Shown piece after piece: positions 39,182 through 47,166 of a DNA stretch of 64,000 bases. Numbering within the stretch: the first letter of the stretch is position 1; each line of letters starts with the position of its first letter. The notes under the pieces are model-generated. The model worked only from the letters and a program-made list of their open reading frames with translations, ran no database searches and was not told where the DNA came from. Made by a program: the position numbers and the translations under genes. Location of the stretch: NCBI GenBank assembly GCA_913775095.1, contig CAJYIW010000026.1, positions 204,623 through 268,622 on the forward strand, in the 5' to 3' direction. Source of the stretch: an uncultured Siphonobacter sp. (GTDB lineage: Bacteria; Bacteroidota; Bacteroidia; Cytophagales; Spirosomataceae).

Positions 39182-40705
39182 TTACATGGTCATAATCGAA
39201 GCCATGGACTCTATTCCATCCCACAGGTTTTGTAACCGGATGTTTTCATTTTCTCCATGCTGATTACTGTCGTAATTGGCAATGGGAACGGTGATGATGG
39301 CTTGCTGCCGAAGAATATCACTGAACAGATACAGCGGCAGACTTCCGCCCAGCGAAGGAAAAATAACGACCGGATCCTGGGTCGTACTTTGGACTGCCTT
39401 CACTACTTTTTGAGCAATGGGTAAATCCAGCGGCGTTCGCTGAGCCCGGTAGCCTTTCAGGGGTTTGACGCGGGCCACCAGTGGATGATTCAGTAATTCT
39501 TCCTGGGTAGGTTCCTGGTCAGTTACATAATAGCCCTGAGCTTTTACGTGATCAATGAGTTTCTGTACCTGCTTAACGGGATCGTTACCGGCCACGACGC
39601 GTAAATCGAGGGTAGCTACGGCCGTTGAAGGAATGACGTTAGCCGCCTGAGCACCGACTCCGGCACTGACGATACCGTTGATATTTAGGGAAGGCTCATT
39701 AATCAGCTCCGCTAAGGTTTTCCCCGCTCCATCCGTCTGGCCAATGCCTAATTCCTTCCGAACCTCGTTTTCAACGGGTGGAATGGCGGCAATGGCTTTC
39801 TTTTCTGAGTCACTCAAAGGCGTTACGTCGTCGTAAAAACCTTTGATTACTACCCGACCCGAATCGTCTTTCATGGATGAAAGTAATTTCGCCAGTCGCA
39901 GGGCAGGGTTAGGAGCCCAGTTCCCGTAATGGCCACTGTGCAGGGGCCGACGCGGCCCATACGTGGTAATCTCCACATTGATATCACCCCGACAACCGAA
40001 CACAATGCTTTTGTTACCCGACTGATGCACGGGGCCATCGCAGAAAATCCAGCAATCGCCGTTGAGCAGGTTTTTATACTTCGTTAAATAATCGCCTAAA
40101 TGCTGGGAGCCGTTTTCTTCCTCTCCTTCAAAGAAAAACTTTAGATTATACGTAGGCTTGATACCGCTTTTCAGTAAGGCTTCATAGGCCGAAAGAATAG
40201 CAAAAACTCCGGCTTTATCATCCGTGGCACTGCGGGCAATGATACGATAGTCGGGGGAAAGTTTCCCTTTTGTTTCCGCTTCAGATAAAATCTTACCGCC
40301 ATTTTCGATGGAATTGGTAGCCAGAATGGGCTTAAACGGAGTAGTTCCTTGGGCCCATTTAGCCGGGTTAGTCGGCTGACCGTCGTAGTGAGCATAAAAT
40401 AAAAGGGTCTGGGTAGCTCCGGGGACTTTCACATCTCCAAACACGACGGGGGGAGTTTTCCCATCCAGCTCCAGTAACTGCACGGGAATATTCATGCGTT
40501 TCATCAGGTCCCGAATGAAGAAGGCGTTCTGGCGAACGTCGGTCGTGGTATCAAGCAGGATATTGGGAATAGAAAGAAACCGGAGGTATTCCTGAAGCAG
40601 AGTCTGTTCGTGCTGCTGGCGATAGGCCCGAACCTTAGCGAGCGTCTGAGCGGAAAGCGTAGTCAGACTCAGAGAGGTAAAAAGACAGATGATCCATTTT
40701 TTCAT
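39182..40705 (-). CDS. Secreted M20-family metallopeptidase (dipeptidase-like)
   Basis: 507 residues from the ATG at 40705, which opens a signal peptide (MKKWIICLFTSLSLTTLSAQ); an ATG four codons earlier (40717) is possible. Zinc ligands and catalytic residues can be placed: LLFYAHYDGQP (His, Asp), SATDDKAG (bridging Asp), EGEEENGS (general base Glu plus ligand), and the lid-domain RRPLHSGHYGNWAPNP. It hydrolyses short peptides or acylated amino acids in the periplasm or outside. Exact substrate unknown. Confidence 0.9.
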   Translation of the reverse strand: MKKWIICLFTSLSLTTLSAQTLAKVRAYRQQHEQTLLQEYLRFLSIPNILLDTTTDVRQNAFFIRDLMKRMNIPVQLLELDGKTPPVVFGDVKVPGATQTLLFYAHYDGQPTNPAKWAQGTTPFKPILATNSIENGGKILSEAETKGKLSPDYRIIARSATDDKAGVFAILSAYEALLKSGIKPTYNLKFFFEGEEENGSQHLGDYLTKYKNLLNGDCWIFCDGPVHQSGNKSIVFGCRGDINVEITTYGPRRPLHSGHYGNWAPNPALRLAKLLSSMKDDSGRVVIKGFYDDVTPLSDSEKKAIAAIPPVENEVRKELGIGQTDGAGKTLAELINEPSLNINGIVSAGVGAQAANVIPSTAVATLDLRVVAGNDPVKQVQKLIDHVKAQGYYVTDQEPTQEELLNHPLVARVKPLKGYRAQRTPLDLPIAQKVVKAVQSTTQDPVVIFPSLGGSLPLYLFSDILRQQAIITVPIANYDSNQHGENENIRLQNLWDGIESMASIMTM

Positions 40706-40732
40706 ACGGGAAGACATTTAAGGAGAGACCCT

Positions 40733-40774
40733 AAAGAAAAAAGGATATACTCGCCTTTACAAGTATATCCTTTG
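40733..40774 (-). terminator. Terminator after priA (minus strand)
   Basis: Read on the minus strand: AAAGGATATACT, loop, AGTATATCCTTT followed by a T run. It separates priA from the peptidase gene. Confidence 0.8.
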
Positions 40775-40798
40775 GAAAATGATTGAAAAGTCAGTTGA

Positions 40799-43294
40799 TT
40801 ATACGGGATCTACGTCAATGACAATACTGGTTCCCTTGTAATCTTTGATCGTTACCACTTCTTCAATGGACTCCCGGATGAATTCTTTGATGGCTTTCAG
40901 ATTCAGATTTCGTTCGAATTTCAGTAAGACATCAAAAAGAAACTGATTACGAATCCGCTCCACCAGCGGAGTTTCCGGACCTTTCACCCGATCACTACCC
41001 AGCTTTTGCATGAGTAAGGTAGCCAGCTTCTTGGCAGCGGCTTCGGACACTTGCTGTTCGATGTGTTTACAGGTCAGGCGAATAACCCGGGTAAAGGGAG
41101 GGTACCCATACGACTGCCGTTCTTCAATTTCCTCCGCATAAAAGCCTTCGTAGTCATTCGCCATGATTCGGGCCAGCAGCGGGTGCTGGGTGTTATTGGT
41201 CTGGATTAATACCCGTCCCTGTTTGCCGCTTCGGCGACCTGAACGACCCGAAACCTGCGTTAATAACTGAAATGAACGCTCCGTAGCCCGAAAATCGGGG
41301 AAGTTAATCATGCGATCCGCGTCAAAAATGGCGACCAGACTTACCTTATCGAAGTCCAGGCCTTTGGAGACCATCTGGGTTCCGACCAGCATATCAGTTT
41401 CGCCCTTTTCAAAATCAGAAATCATCTGCTGAAAAGCCGTTTTCGAGCGGGTCGTATCTAAATCCATTCGCTGAATGCGAGCGACGGGAAAGTGCAATTG
41501 TAGATCTTCTTCGAGTTTTTCCGTACCAAATCCCTGCGTTCGCACTTTGGTGCTGCCGCAGGCGGGACAGGTTTTGGGCAAGCGTTCTTTATGACCGCAG
41601 TAATGGCAGCGAAGCTCGGCATCGCGTTGGTGATAGGTCAGACTAACATCACAACTGTCGCACTTGGCAATCCAGTCGCAATCATCGCAGGTCAGATAAG
41701 GCGAATACCCCCGGCGGTTCTGAAAGAGAATGGTCTGCTCGTTCCGTTCCAGATTTCCGCCTAACTCCTGTAATAATTCGCCCGAAAATTCCCCTTTCAT
41801 GGCCTTATTCTTTCGGGCCTGCCGAATATCAATGAGCTCAATCGAAGGCAGGGAGGCATTTCCAAAGCGTTCTTTCAGCTCAACCAGACCATAGCGACCC
41901 TGCTGAGCGTGGTAATAACTTTCAATACTGGGCGTAGCCGAACCCAGTAATACCTTGGCTCCCTGCATTTTGGCAATCACCAAAGCCGAATCCCGGGCGT
42001 GGTAACGCGGAGCGGGGTCATACTGTTTGTAACTGGCTTCGTGCTCTTCATCCACAATGATTAATCCGAGGCTGTCAAAGGGCAGAAAGATGGAGGAACG
42101 CACGCCGATGACGAACTGAAAACGCCCCGAAAGCACGCCCTTCCAGACCTCCACCCGCTCGTTATCCGAGAATTTTGAATGATAAATCCCGACCCGTTCG
42201 CCGAAAATTTTCTTGAGCCGAACCACAATCTGGGTAGTCAGGGCAATCTCGGGTAAGAGGTACAAAACCTGCGAGCCGCTTTCCAGAGCCTGCTCGATGA
42301 GGTGGATGTACACTTCGGTCTTACCCGCCCCGGTTACGCCGTGCAGCAATACGGTATCTTTTTCCTGAAACGATTGGGTCACTTCCCGCACGGCCCGCTG
42401 TTGCGAATCGGAAAGGGTAGGCATGGTAGCAATCGTACCCGTGTCTTCCGCAAAGCGGCTGATGACAATATCGAAACTTTCAAAAATTCCTTTTTTCAGT
42501 AAAGTATCCAGCGAAGAATCGGATAACTCGTCGTTCCTGGAAAAGGTAGATTTCAGTAAGCCTTCGGCATTTTTTTCGGGCTCCCGAAGAGCAGGCACGT
42601 GCCGGAGATACTCCAGTAAAATATCCAGTTGCTTGGGCGTTTTTTCCAGTTGCCCAATTAAAGATTTTAAGTTTTCCGGATCAGCGAAAAAGGACGTTAA
42701 ACGAATTTTACGAACAACTTTAGGCGTATACTTTTCCCGCACTTCTTCAAAAACAATAACGGCCCGTTTGCCAATCAGGGACTTGATGAGGTGATAGACG
42801 TTCTTGACGTCCGCAAAGCGGGCCAGCTCATCGTAACTCAGCGATTGCTTGGCTTTTATTTCCTCAATGATTTCTTTTTCGCGGGGCGTGAGTAAATCGG
42901 GATGCTCAAAATCGGGGTTATACTGCACTTTCGACTGGCTGGAAATCTTCAGCCCCGAGGGTAAGGCCACGTTCATGACTTCACCAATGTGACACATGTA
43001 ATAATCCGAAATCCACTGGAATAGCTCTAACTGCCAGCGAGTTACCAGCGGCGTGTCGTCTAACACTTCCAGAATATACTTGGCCTGATACTGTTTGGGA
43101 GGCTGGTTATGAATGCGGGCAATGAGAGCCGTCACAATTTTGGTCTTTCCAAACTGCACAATCACGCGGGCTCCCATCTGCAACTGACCGGTAAATTCCC
43201 GGGGTACTCGGTACGTATATAAGCGGGGAATAGGAATGGGCAGAATGACATCGGCAAACTGCGTTACCTCTTCCATAAAATCGAGCTGATTCAT
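40799..43294 (-). CDS. priA: Primosomal protein N' (PriA helicase)
   Basis: 831 residues. N-terminal DNA-binding domain (FADVILPIPIPRLYTYRVP), helicase core with Walker A GVTGAGKTEVY and Walker B IVDEEHEASYKQYDP, and the zinc region with paired cysteines CDDCDWIAKCDSC ... CHYCGH ... CPACGS. Later motifs include GTQMVSKGLDFDKVSLV and QVSGRSGRRSGKQGRV. It restarts stalled replication forks by loading the replicative helicase. An alternative ATG six codons in (43276, MEEVTQFAD) is equally credible. Divergent from the pseudouridine synthase gene. Confidence 0.96.
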   Translation of the reverse strand: MNQLDFMEEVTQFADVILPIPIPRLYTYRVPREFTGQLQMGARVIVQFGKTKIVTALIARIHNQPPKQYQAKYILEVLDDTPLVTRWQLELFQWISDYYMCHIGEVMNVALPSGLKISSQSKVQYNPDFEHPDLLTPREKEIIEEIKAKQSLSYDELARFADVKNVYHLIKSLIGKRAVIVFEEVREKYTPKVVRKIRLTSFFADPENLKSLIGQLEKTPKQLDILLEYLRHVPALREPEKNAEGLLKSTFSRNDELSDSSLDTLLKKGIFESFDIVISRFAEDTGTIATMPTLSDSQQRAVREVTQSFQEKDTVLLHGVTGAGKTEVYIHLIEQALESGSQVLYLLPEIALTTQIVVRLKKIFGERVGIYHSKFSDNERVEVWKGVLSGRFQFVIGVRSSIFLPFDSLGLIIVDEEHEASYKQYDPAPRYHARDSALVIAKMQGAKVLLGSATPSIESYYHAQQGRYGLVELKERFGNASLPSIELIDIRQARKNKAMKGEFSGELLQELGGNLERNEQTILFQNRRGYSPYLTCDDCDWIAKCDSCDVSLTYHQRDAELRCHYCGHKERLPKTCPACGSTKVRTQGFGTEKLEEDLQLHFPVARIQRMDLDTTRSKTAFQQMISDFEKGETDMLVGTQMVSKGLDFDKVSLVAIFDADRMINFPDFRATERSFQLLTQVSGRSGRRSGKQGRVLIQTNNTQHPLLARIMANDYEGFYAEEIEERQSYGYPPFTRVIRLTCKHIEQQVSEAAAKKLATLLMQKLGSDRVKGPETPLVERIRNQFLFDVLLKFERNLNLKAIKEFIRESIEEVVTIKDYKGTSIVIDVDPV

Positions 43295-43402
43295 ACAGGC
43301 AAGTTAAGACGAATGCAGAAGCAGAACGCCTGAGTCGGGAGATTAATTCAAAAGGCAATTCGGTAATCGCCACCGTGCATTCCATTTACGCCTGAGAATG
43401 TG

Positions 43403-43410
43403 TAACTTTG
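43403..43410 (+). promoter_or_regulatory. Promoter -7 element for the pseudouridine synthase/trpCF unit
   Basis: TAACTTTG fits TAnnTTTG, 20 bases before the start at 43431. A -33 element is not clear. If trpC and trpF lack their own promoter, this one would drive them. Confidence 0.55.
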
Positions 43411-43430
43411 GGTTTTTACAAGTGCATCAT

Positions 43431-44147
43431 ATGGCAAAACCATTTAACGTCGTTTACGAGGATAATCACCTCATTATTGTCAATAAAGCAGCGGGGATAC
43501 TCGTGCAGGGAGATCAGACGGGCGACAAGACTCTTTCCGATTACGTCAAGGAATACATCAGCGTAAAATACAACAAACCCGGAGCGGTTTTTCTGGGAAC
43601 GGTACACCGTCTGGATCGCCCGGTGAGCGGGCTGGTGGTCTTTGCCCGGACCTCCAAGGGACTCGAACGCATGAATGAACTATTCCGTCGCCGGGATATT
43701 CAGAAAACGTATTGGGCCGTGGTGGGTAAAAGGCCCGAGCAGAAAAGCGGAAAACTCACGCACTGGCTCGTGAAAGACGAGGCCCGCAACGTCGTGACGG
43801 CTTACGATTACGAACGTCCCGGTTCACAGAAGGCGGAGCTGACCTACAAGCTGATCGGTGAAATGAATCACCATTTCTTACTGGAAGTTAATCCGGTGAC
43901 GGGCCGTCCGCACCAGATTCGCGTGCAGCTGGCTTCCATGGGCTGTCCCATTCGCGGTGATTTGAAATACGGTTACCCCCGTCCGAACCCTGACGCCAGC
44001 ATTAATCTGCATGCTCGTCGTTTATACTTCATTCATCCCATTAAAAACGAAGGAGTGATCTGTAAAGCAGCAGTTCCGCAAAATTCGTTCTGGGAAGAGT
44101 TCTTAGAGTTTGACGAAGAAGTAAACGAAGACATTCACCACGGATAA
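43431..44147 (+). CDS. RluA-family RNA pseudouridine synthase
   Basis: 238 residues from the ATG at 43431 (MAKPFNVVYEDNHLIIVNKAAG). The catalytic motif HRLDRPVSGLVVFARTSKG contains the essential Asp, and the C-terminal GRPHQIRVQLASMGCPI is the second family signature. There is no N-terminal S4 domain, unlike RluD or RluC. It converts uridine to pseudouridine in rRNA or tRNA; target site unknown. The frame continues upstream of the ATG for 11 codons, but those overlap the promoter. trpC begins 25 bases downstream. Confidence 0.92.
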   Translation: MAKPFNVVYEDNHLIIVNKAAGILVQGDQTGDKTLSDYVKEYISVKYNKPGAVFLGTVHRLDRPVSGLVVFARTSKGLERMNELFRRRDIQKTYWAVVGKRPEQKSGKLTHWLVKDEARNVVTAYDYERPGSQKAELTYKLIGEMNHHFLLEVNPVTGRPHQIRVQLASMGCPIRGDLKYGYPRPNPDASINLHARRLYFIHPIKNEGVICKAAVPQNSFWEEFLEFDEEVNEDIHHG

Positions 44148-44172
44148 TATTCCCCCTGAATCGAACCAAATC

Positions 44173-44973
44173 ATGAATATTCTCGAAAAGATTGTCCTGC
44201 ATAAGCGGAAAGAAGTAGCTCAGGCGAAAGCCAATATTTCAGCCCGCGAACTGGAACTGTACCCTAATTTTCACCGGGTGACTAATTCATTATCACAACG
44301 GTTGCGTCAGGATCATTCCTCGGGTATTATTGCCGAGTTTAAGCGTAAATCTCCTTCCAAGGGCATCATCAATGACCGGGTGAGCGTAGAAGAAGTTACT
44401 TTGGCTTACTCCGAAGCCGGAGCGGCCGGGTTATCCGTACTGACCGATGAGGAGTTTTTCGGAGGCAACGCGGACGATCTGCAACTGGCTCGCCAGTCAA
44501 ACCCCCGCACCCCGCTGTTACGCAAGGAATTTATCGTCGATGAATATCAGATTTTGGAAGCCAAAGCCTGGGGAGCTGACGTCATTCTGTTGATCGCTGC
44601 TTGCTTGTCTCCTCAGGAAATTAAACATTTCGGTCAGTTTGCTCAGTCCATTGGTCTGGAAGTATTACTGGAAGTGCACGATCAGGAAGAACTGGAACGC
44701 AGTCTGAATCCTCATCTGAACATGGTGGGCGTGAACAACCGTGATCTGAAAACGTTTCATGTTTCCATTGAGACCTCGCTCAGGCTCGTAGAACAAATTC
44801 CTCAGGAGTTTGTTAAGGTATCAGAAAGCGGGTTAAGCAGCACAGAAACGATTCATCAGCTCTATGAAGCAGGTTATCGCGGATTTCTGATCGGTGAAAA
44901 TTTCATGAAAACGTCTCGTCCCGGTGAGGCTCTGGCGGATCTGGTAGGTGGACTACAGTACGTGACTTTATAA
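44173..44973 (+). CDS. trpC: Indole-3-glycerol phosphate synthase
   Basis: 266 residues. TIM-barrel motifs: IIAEFKRKSPSKG (catalytic Lys and phosphate region), LSVLTDEEFFGG, LLRKEFIVDEYQI, VGVNNRDLKTF and VSESGLSS. It closes the indole ring in tryptophan synthesis. It is not preceded by trpE, trpG or trpD here but by an RNA-modification gene, and no leader peptide is seen in front of it. Confidence 0.97.
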   Translation: MNILEKIVLHKRKEVAQAKANISARELELYPNFHRVTNSLSQRLRQDHSSGIIAEFKRKSPSKGIINDRVSVEEVTLAYSEAGAAGLSVLTDEEFFGGNADDLQLARQSNPRTPLLRKEFIVDEYQILEAKAWGADVILLIAACLSPQEIKHFGQFAQSIGLEVLLEVHDQEELERSLNPHLNMVGVNNRDLKTFHVSIETSLRLVEQIPQEFVKVSESGLSSTETIHQLYEAGYRGFLIGENFMKTSRPGEALADLVGGLQYVTL

Positions 44974-45018
44974 GTGCCAGTGTTTTTCCCTTTGTTGTAC
45001 CTATAACTCCAGAAACCT

Positions 45019-45666
45019 ATGCGTATTAAAGTCTGTGGAATGAAAGAGGAGGAGAACCTCCAGGATTTACTTGAGTTACAACCTGATTACGTGGGGTTTA
45101 TTTTTTACGAAAATTCTCCCCGGTTCATGGGAGAAACACTCGGAGCAGAAGTCATTAGGCAGGTACCCAAAAACATCCGGAAAGTAGGCGTTTTCGTTAA
45201 TGCCAGCATTAACCAGATCGTTCAGACGGTAAAAACCTACGGACTGGATTTTGTGCAGTTACACGGCGACGAAATGCCGGATTTCTGCCGTAGTTTACAA
45301 TTCAAAGGAATCAACATCATTAAAGCTTTTCGGGTAGATGAGACGTTTAACTTTACTCAATTAAATAATTACAAACCCGTTTGCGATTACTTTCTTTTTG
45401 ATACCAAAGCGGCTGCTTACGGGGGGACCGGAACGGCTTTTGACTGGAGCCTGCTGGAGCGGTATGATAACGAAAAACCTTTTTTCCTTTCCGGAGGAAT
45501 CGGGCTGGAAGACGCCGAAACCATACTGGACCTGAAAGAGAAAACAGGCCTTCGCATTCACGCCGTAGATATCAATAGTAAATTCGAAGTACAGCCAGGG
45601 CTGAAAAACATTGAAGCCGTTCGTGAATTCATTCATCGACTCAAAGTAGAAGAGATTGAGGCCTGA
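45019..45666 (+). CDS. trpF: Phosphoribosylanthranilate isomerase
   Basis: 215 residues, starting MRIKVCGMKEEENL with the catalytic Cys in KVCGM. Other family segments are YVGFIFYENSPRFMG, VGVFVNA, DFVQLHGDE, FLFDTKAAAYGGTGTAFDW (with the general acid Asp) and FFLSGGIGLEDA. It acts just before TrpC in the pathway. In many relatives trpB follows directly; here a bidirectional terminator and a 15.6-kb saccharide locus follow instead. Confidence 0.96.
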   Translation: MRIKVCGMKEEENLQDLLELQPDYVGFIFYENSPRFMGETLGAEVIRQVPKNIRKVGVFVNASINQIVQTVKTYGLDFVQLHGDEMPDFCRSLQFKGINIIKAFRVDETFNFTQLNNYKPVCDYFLFDTKAAAYGGTGTAFDWSLLERYDNEKPFFLSGGIGLEDAETILDLKEKTGLRIHAVDINSKFEVQPGLKNIEAVREFIHRLKVEEIEA

Positions 45667-45698
45667 GTTCGTTTTCTGTAATGGCCAGTAACTTATTG

Positions 45699-45730
45699 AT
45701 AAGGGACCGAATCCGGTCCCTTATTTTTTT
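45699..45730. terminator. Bidirectional terminator between trpF and the lacI-type gene
   Basis: AAGGGACCG / CGGTCCCTT with loop AATC and a T-rich tract on the plus strand. It overlaps the stop codon of the minus-strand regulator gene. Confidence 0.85.
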
Positions 45731-46866
45731 ACGGAAGATCCACGAATAATGAGTTCAGTCGACAGGGTTTCCGTACGGGGAATGGTCTGCTCGCCGAGGC
45801 GTGCCGTTTCCAGAAACAGACGAGCGGCCATCCGTCCCATTTCTCCCACGGGCTGACTGACTGTCGTGAGTCCCGGTTCGATAATGGCGGAGATGGGATC
45901 ATTACTGAATCCTACCACGGCTAAATCTTCGGGAATGCGGACGCCTTTAGCCTTCGCAATGAGGATGACCTGAATGGCCGTAGGATCGTTAACCGCAAAA
46001 ATCGCGTCGGGAGGCTCGGGTAAATCCAGTAAATGTTTGGCGTAAATACGGGCTTTTTCGTCCGTTAAATCATAGGTAATGACCAGCTCGGGTTCTGGTT
46101 CCAGCCCGTACGCCATCAAAGCATCCGTGTAGCCCTGTTGCCTCAGCCGACTGATGAGCAAACTCGCCGGTCCGGCAATGTGAGCAATCCGGCGGTAGCC
46201 CTGCTCGAGTAAATGCGTGACGGCCCGAAAAGCCCCTTCGTAATCATCCACCACCACGCGGTGCGTCTCCAGCTCGGGACAGATGCGGTTGAAGAAAATG
46301 AGCGGAACGCCTTTGTTTTCCAGAGCTTTGAAATGATCTACGTTATTCGTCTGGCTCGTCATGGAGACAATGAGCCCGTCTACCCGGCTAGCCATTAAAG
46401 CCTTCACATTGGCCACCTCCGTCTGATAAGATTCGCTGGACTGGCAAATCATCAGGTTGTAACCCGCCGCCTGCAGGACCTCCTGGGCTCCAATGATCAC
46501 TTCCGGGAAAAAGTAATGGTGAAACTCGGGCACAATCATACCGACGGTATTGGTGCGGCTTTTCACAAGTCCGTACGCCAGCAAATTGGGCTGATAATCG
46601 AGCTGCTGGGCCAGGTCCATCACGGCCTTCCGGGTTCCCGGGTGAATGTCACTCTGATTACGTAAAGCCCGGGATACCGTGGATTTGGAAATGCCCAGTT
46701 CCCGGGCAATATCAACAATCGTTACCTGGTGTTTGGAGCGTGGCTTAGGTGCGTCCGCAAAGGAGAAATGGCTCTGACAGGATTTACAGTAATACCGCTG
46801 TTTGCCCCGCACCATGCCTGCTTTACTAATCGAATCAACCTGTTCACATTTTGGACAATGAATCAT
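45721..46866 (-). CDS. LacI-family transcriptional regulator with an N-terminal zinc ribbon
   Basis: 381 residues. Residues 1-45 form a zinc-ribbon-like module (C4-x2-C7 ... C27-x2-C30, ending CKSCQSHFSF) similar in pattern to the Cys4 modules of IS1-type transposase proteins. A LacI helix-turn-helix follows at about 48-75 (VTIVDIARELGISKSTVSRAL). The remainder is the periplasmic-binding-protein-like sensor domain (NTVGMIVPEFHHYFFPEVI...). It is divergent from susC and most likely controls the locus in response to a sugar. The zinc ribbon is an unusual addition to LacI proteins and might extend DNA contact. Confidence 0.92.
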   Translation of the reverse strand: MIHCPKCEQVDSISKAGMVRGKQRYYCKSCQSHFSFADAPKPRSKHQVTIVDIARELGISKSTVSRALRNQSDIHPGTRKAVMDLAQQLDYQPNLLAYGLVKSRTNTVGMIVPEFHHYFFPEVIIGAQEVLQAAGYNLMICQSSESYQTEVANVKALMASRVDGLIVSMTSQTNNVDHFKALENKGVPLIFFNRICPELETHRVVVDDYEGAFRAVTHLLEQGYRRIAHIAGPASLLISRLRQQGYTDALMAYGLEPEPELVITYDLTDEKARIYAKHLLDLPEPPDAIFAVNDPTAIQVILIAKAKGVRIPEDLAVVGFSNDPISAIIEPGLTTVSQPVGEMGRMAARLFLETARLGEQTIPRTETLSTELIIRGSSVKK

Positions 46867-46992
46867 AATGTTCAGAGGTAAAATTGTACTTTTTTTATAA
46901 TTAAGGTGTAATTTATTTTACTATAAATTTCTACTCTCACCGTACGTAAATCTAATTCAATATAAACATTTTTGGGCGGCAATACCTATCGA

Positions 46993-47016
46993 GAACATTT
47001 CCGGGAATGTTCCCGG
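46993..47016. promoter_or_regulatory. Candidate operator for the LacI-type regulator
   Basis: Two overlapping inverted repeats: GAACATT-6-AATGTTC (46993-47012) and CCGGGAA-2-TTCCCGG (47001-47016). They end exactly at the -7 element of the susC promoter, inside its spacer, so a bound regulator would block RNA polymerase. Confidence 0.65.
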
Positions 47017-47024
47017 TAGTTTTG
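47017..47024 (+). promoter_or_regulatory. Promoter -7 element for the susC operon
   Basis: TAGTTTTG fits TAnnTTTG, immediately downstream of the inverted repeats. It predicts a 5' leader of about 130 bases before the chosen susC start. The rest of the 300-base divergent region is AT-rich with no other clear signal. Confidence 0.65.
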
Positions 47025-47166
47025 ATGCGTTTTATTTAATTATTTCTATTGTTTTTGGTATAAAACGCAGTAGGTTCCAGAGCTGAAGGCAGAAATGATA
47101 CCGCAGCTCCTACTAACCTCTAAAACTTATTTATTGTATTATTATAAGATAGTAACCTCTAAGCCT

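Noticed and set aside
45721..46866. Transposase-like Cys4 module as evidence for an insertion sequence
   Set aside because: The module is in frame with a full LacI regulator, and no inverted repeats or transposase genes are present around it.
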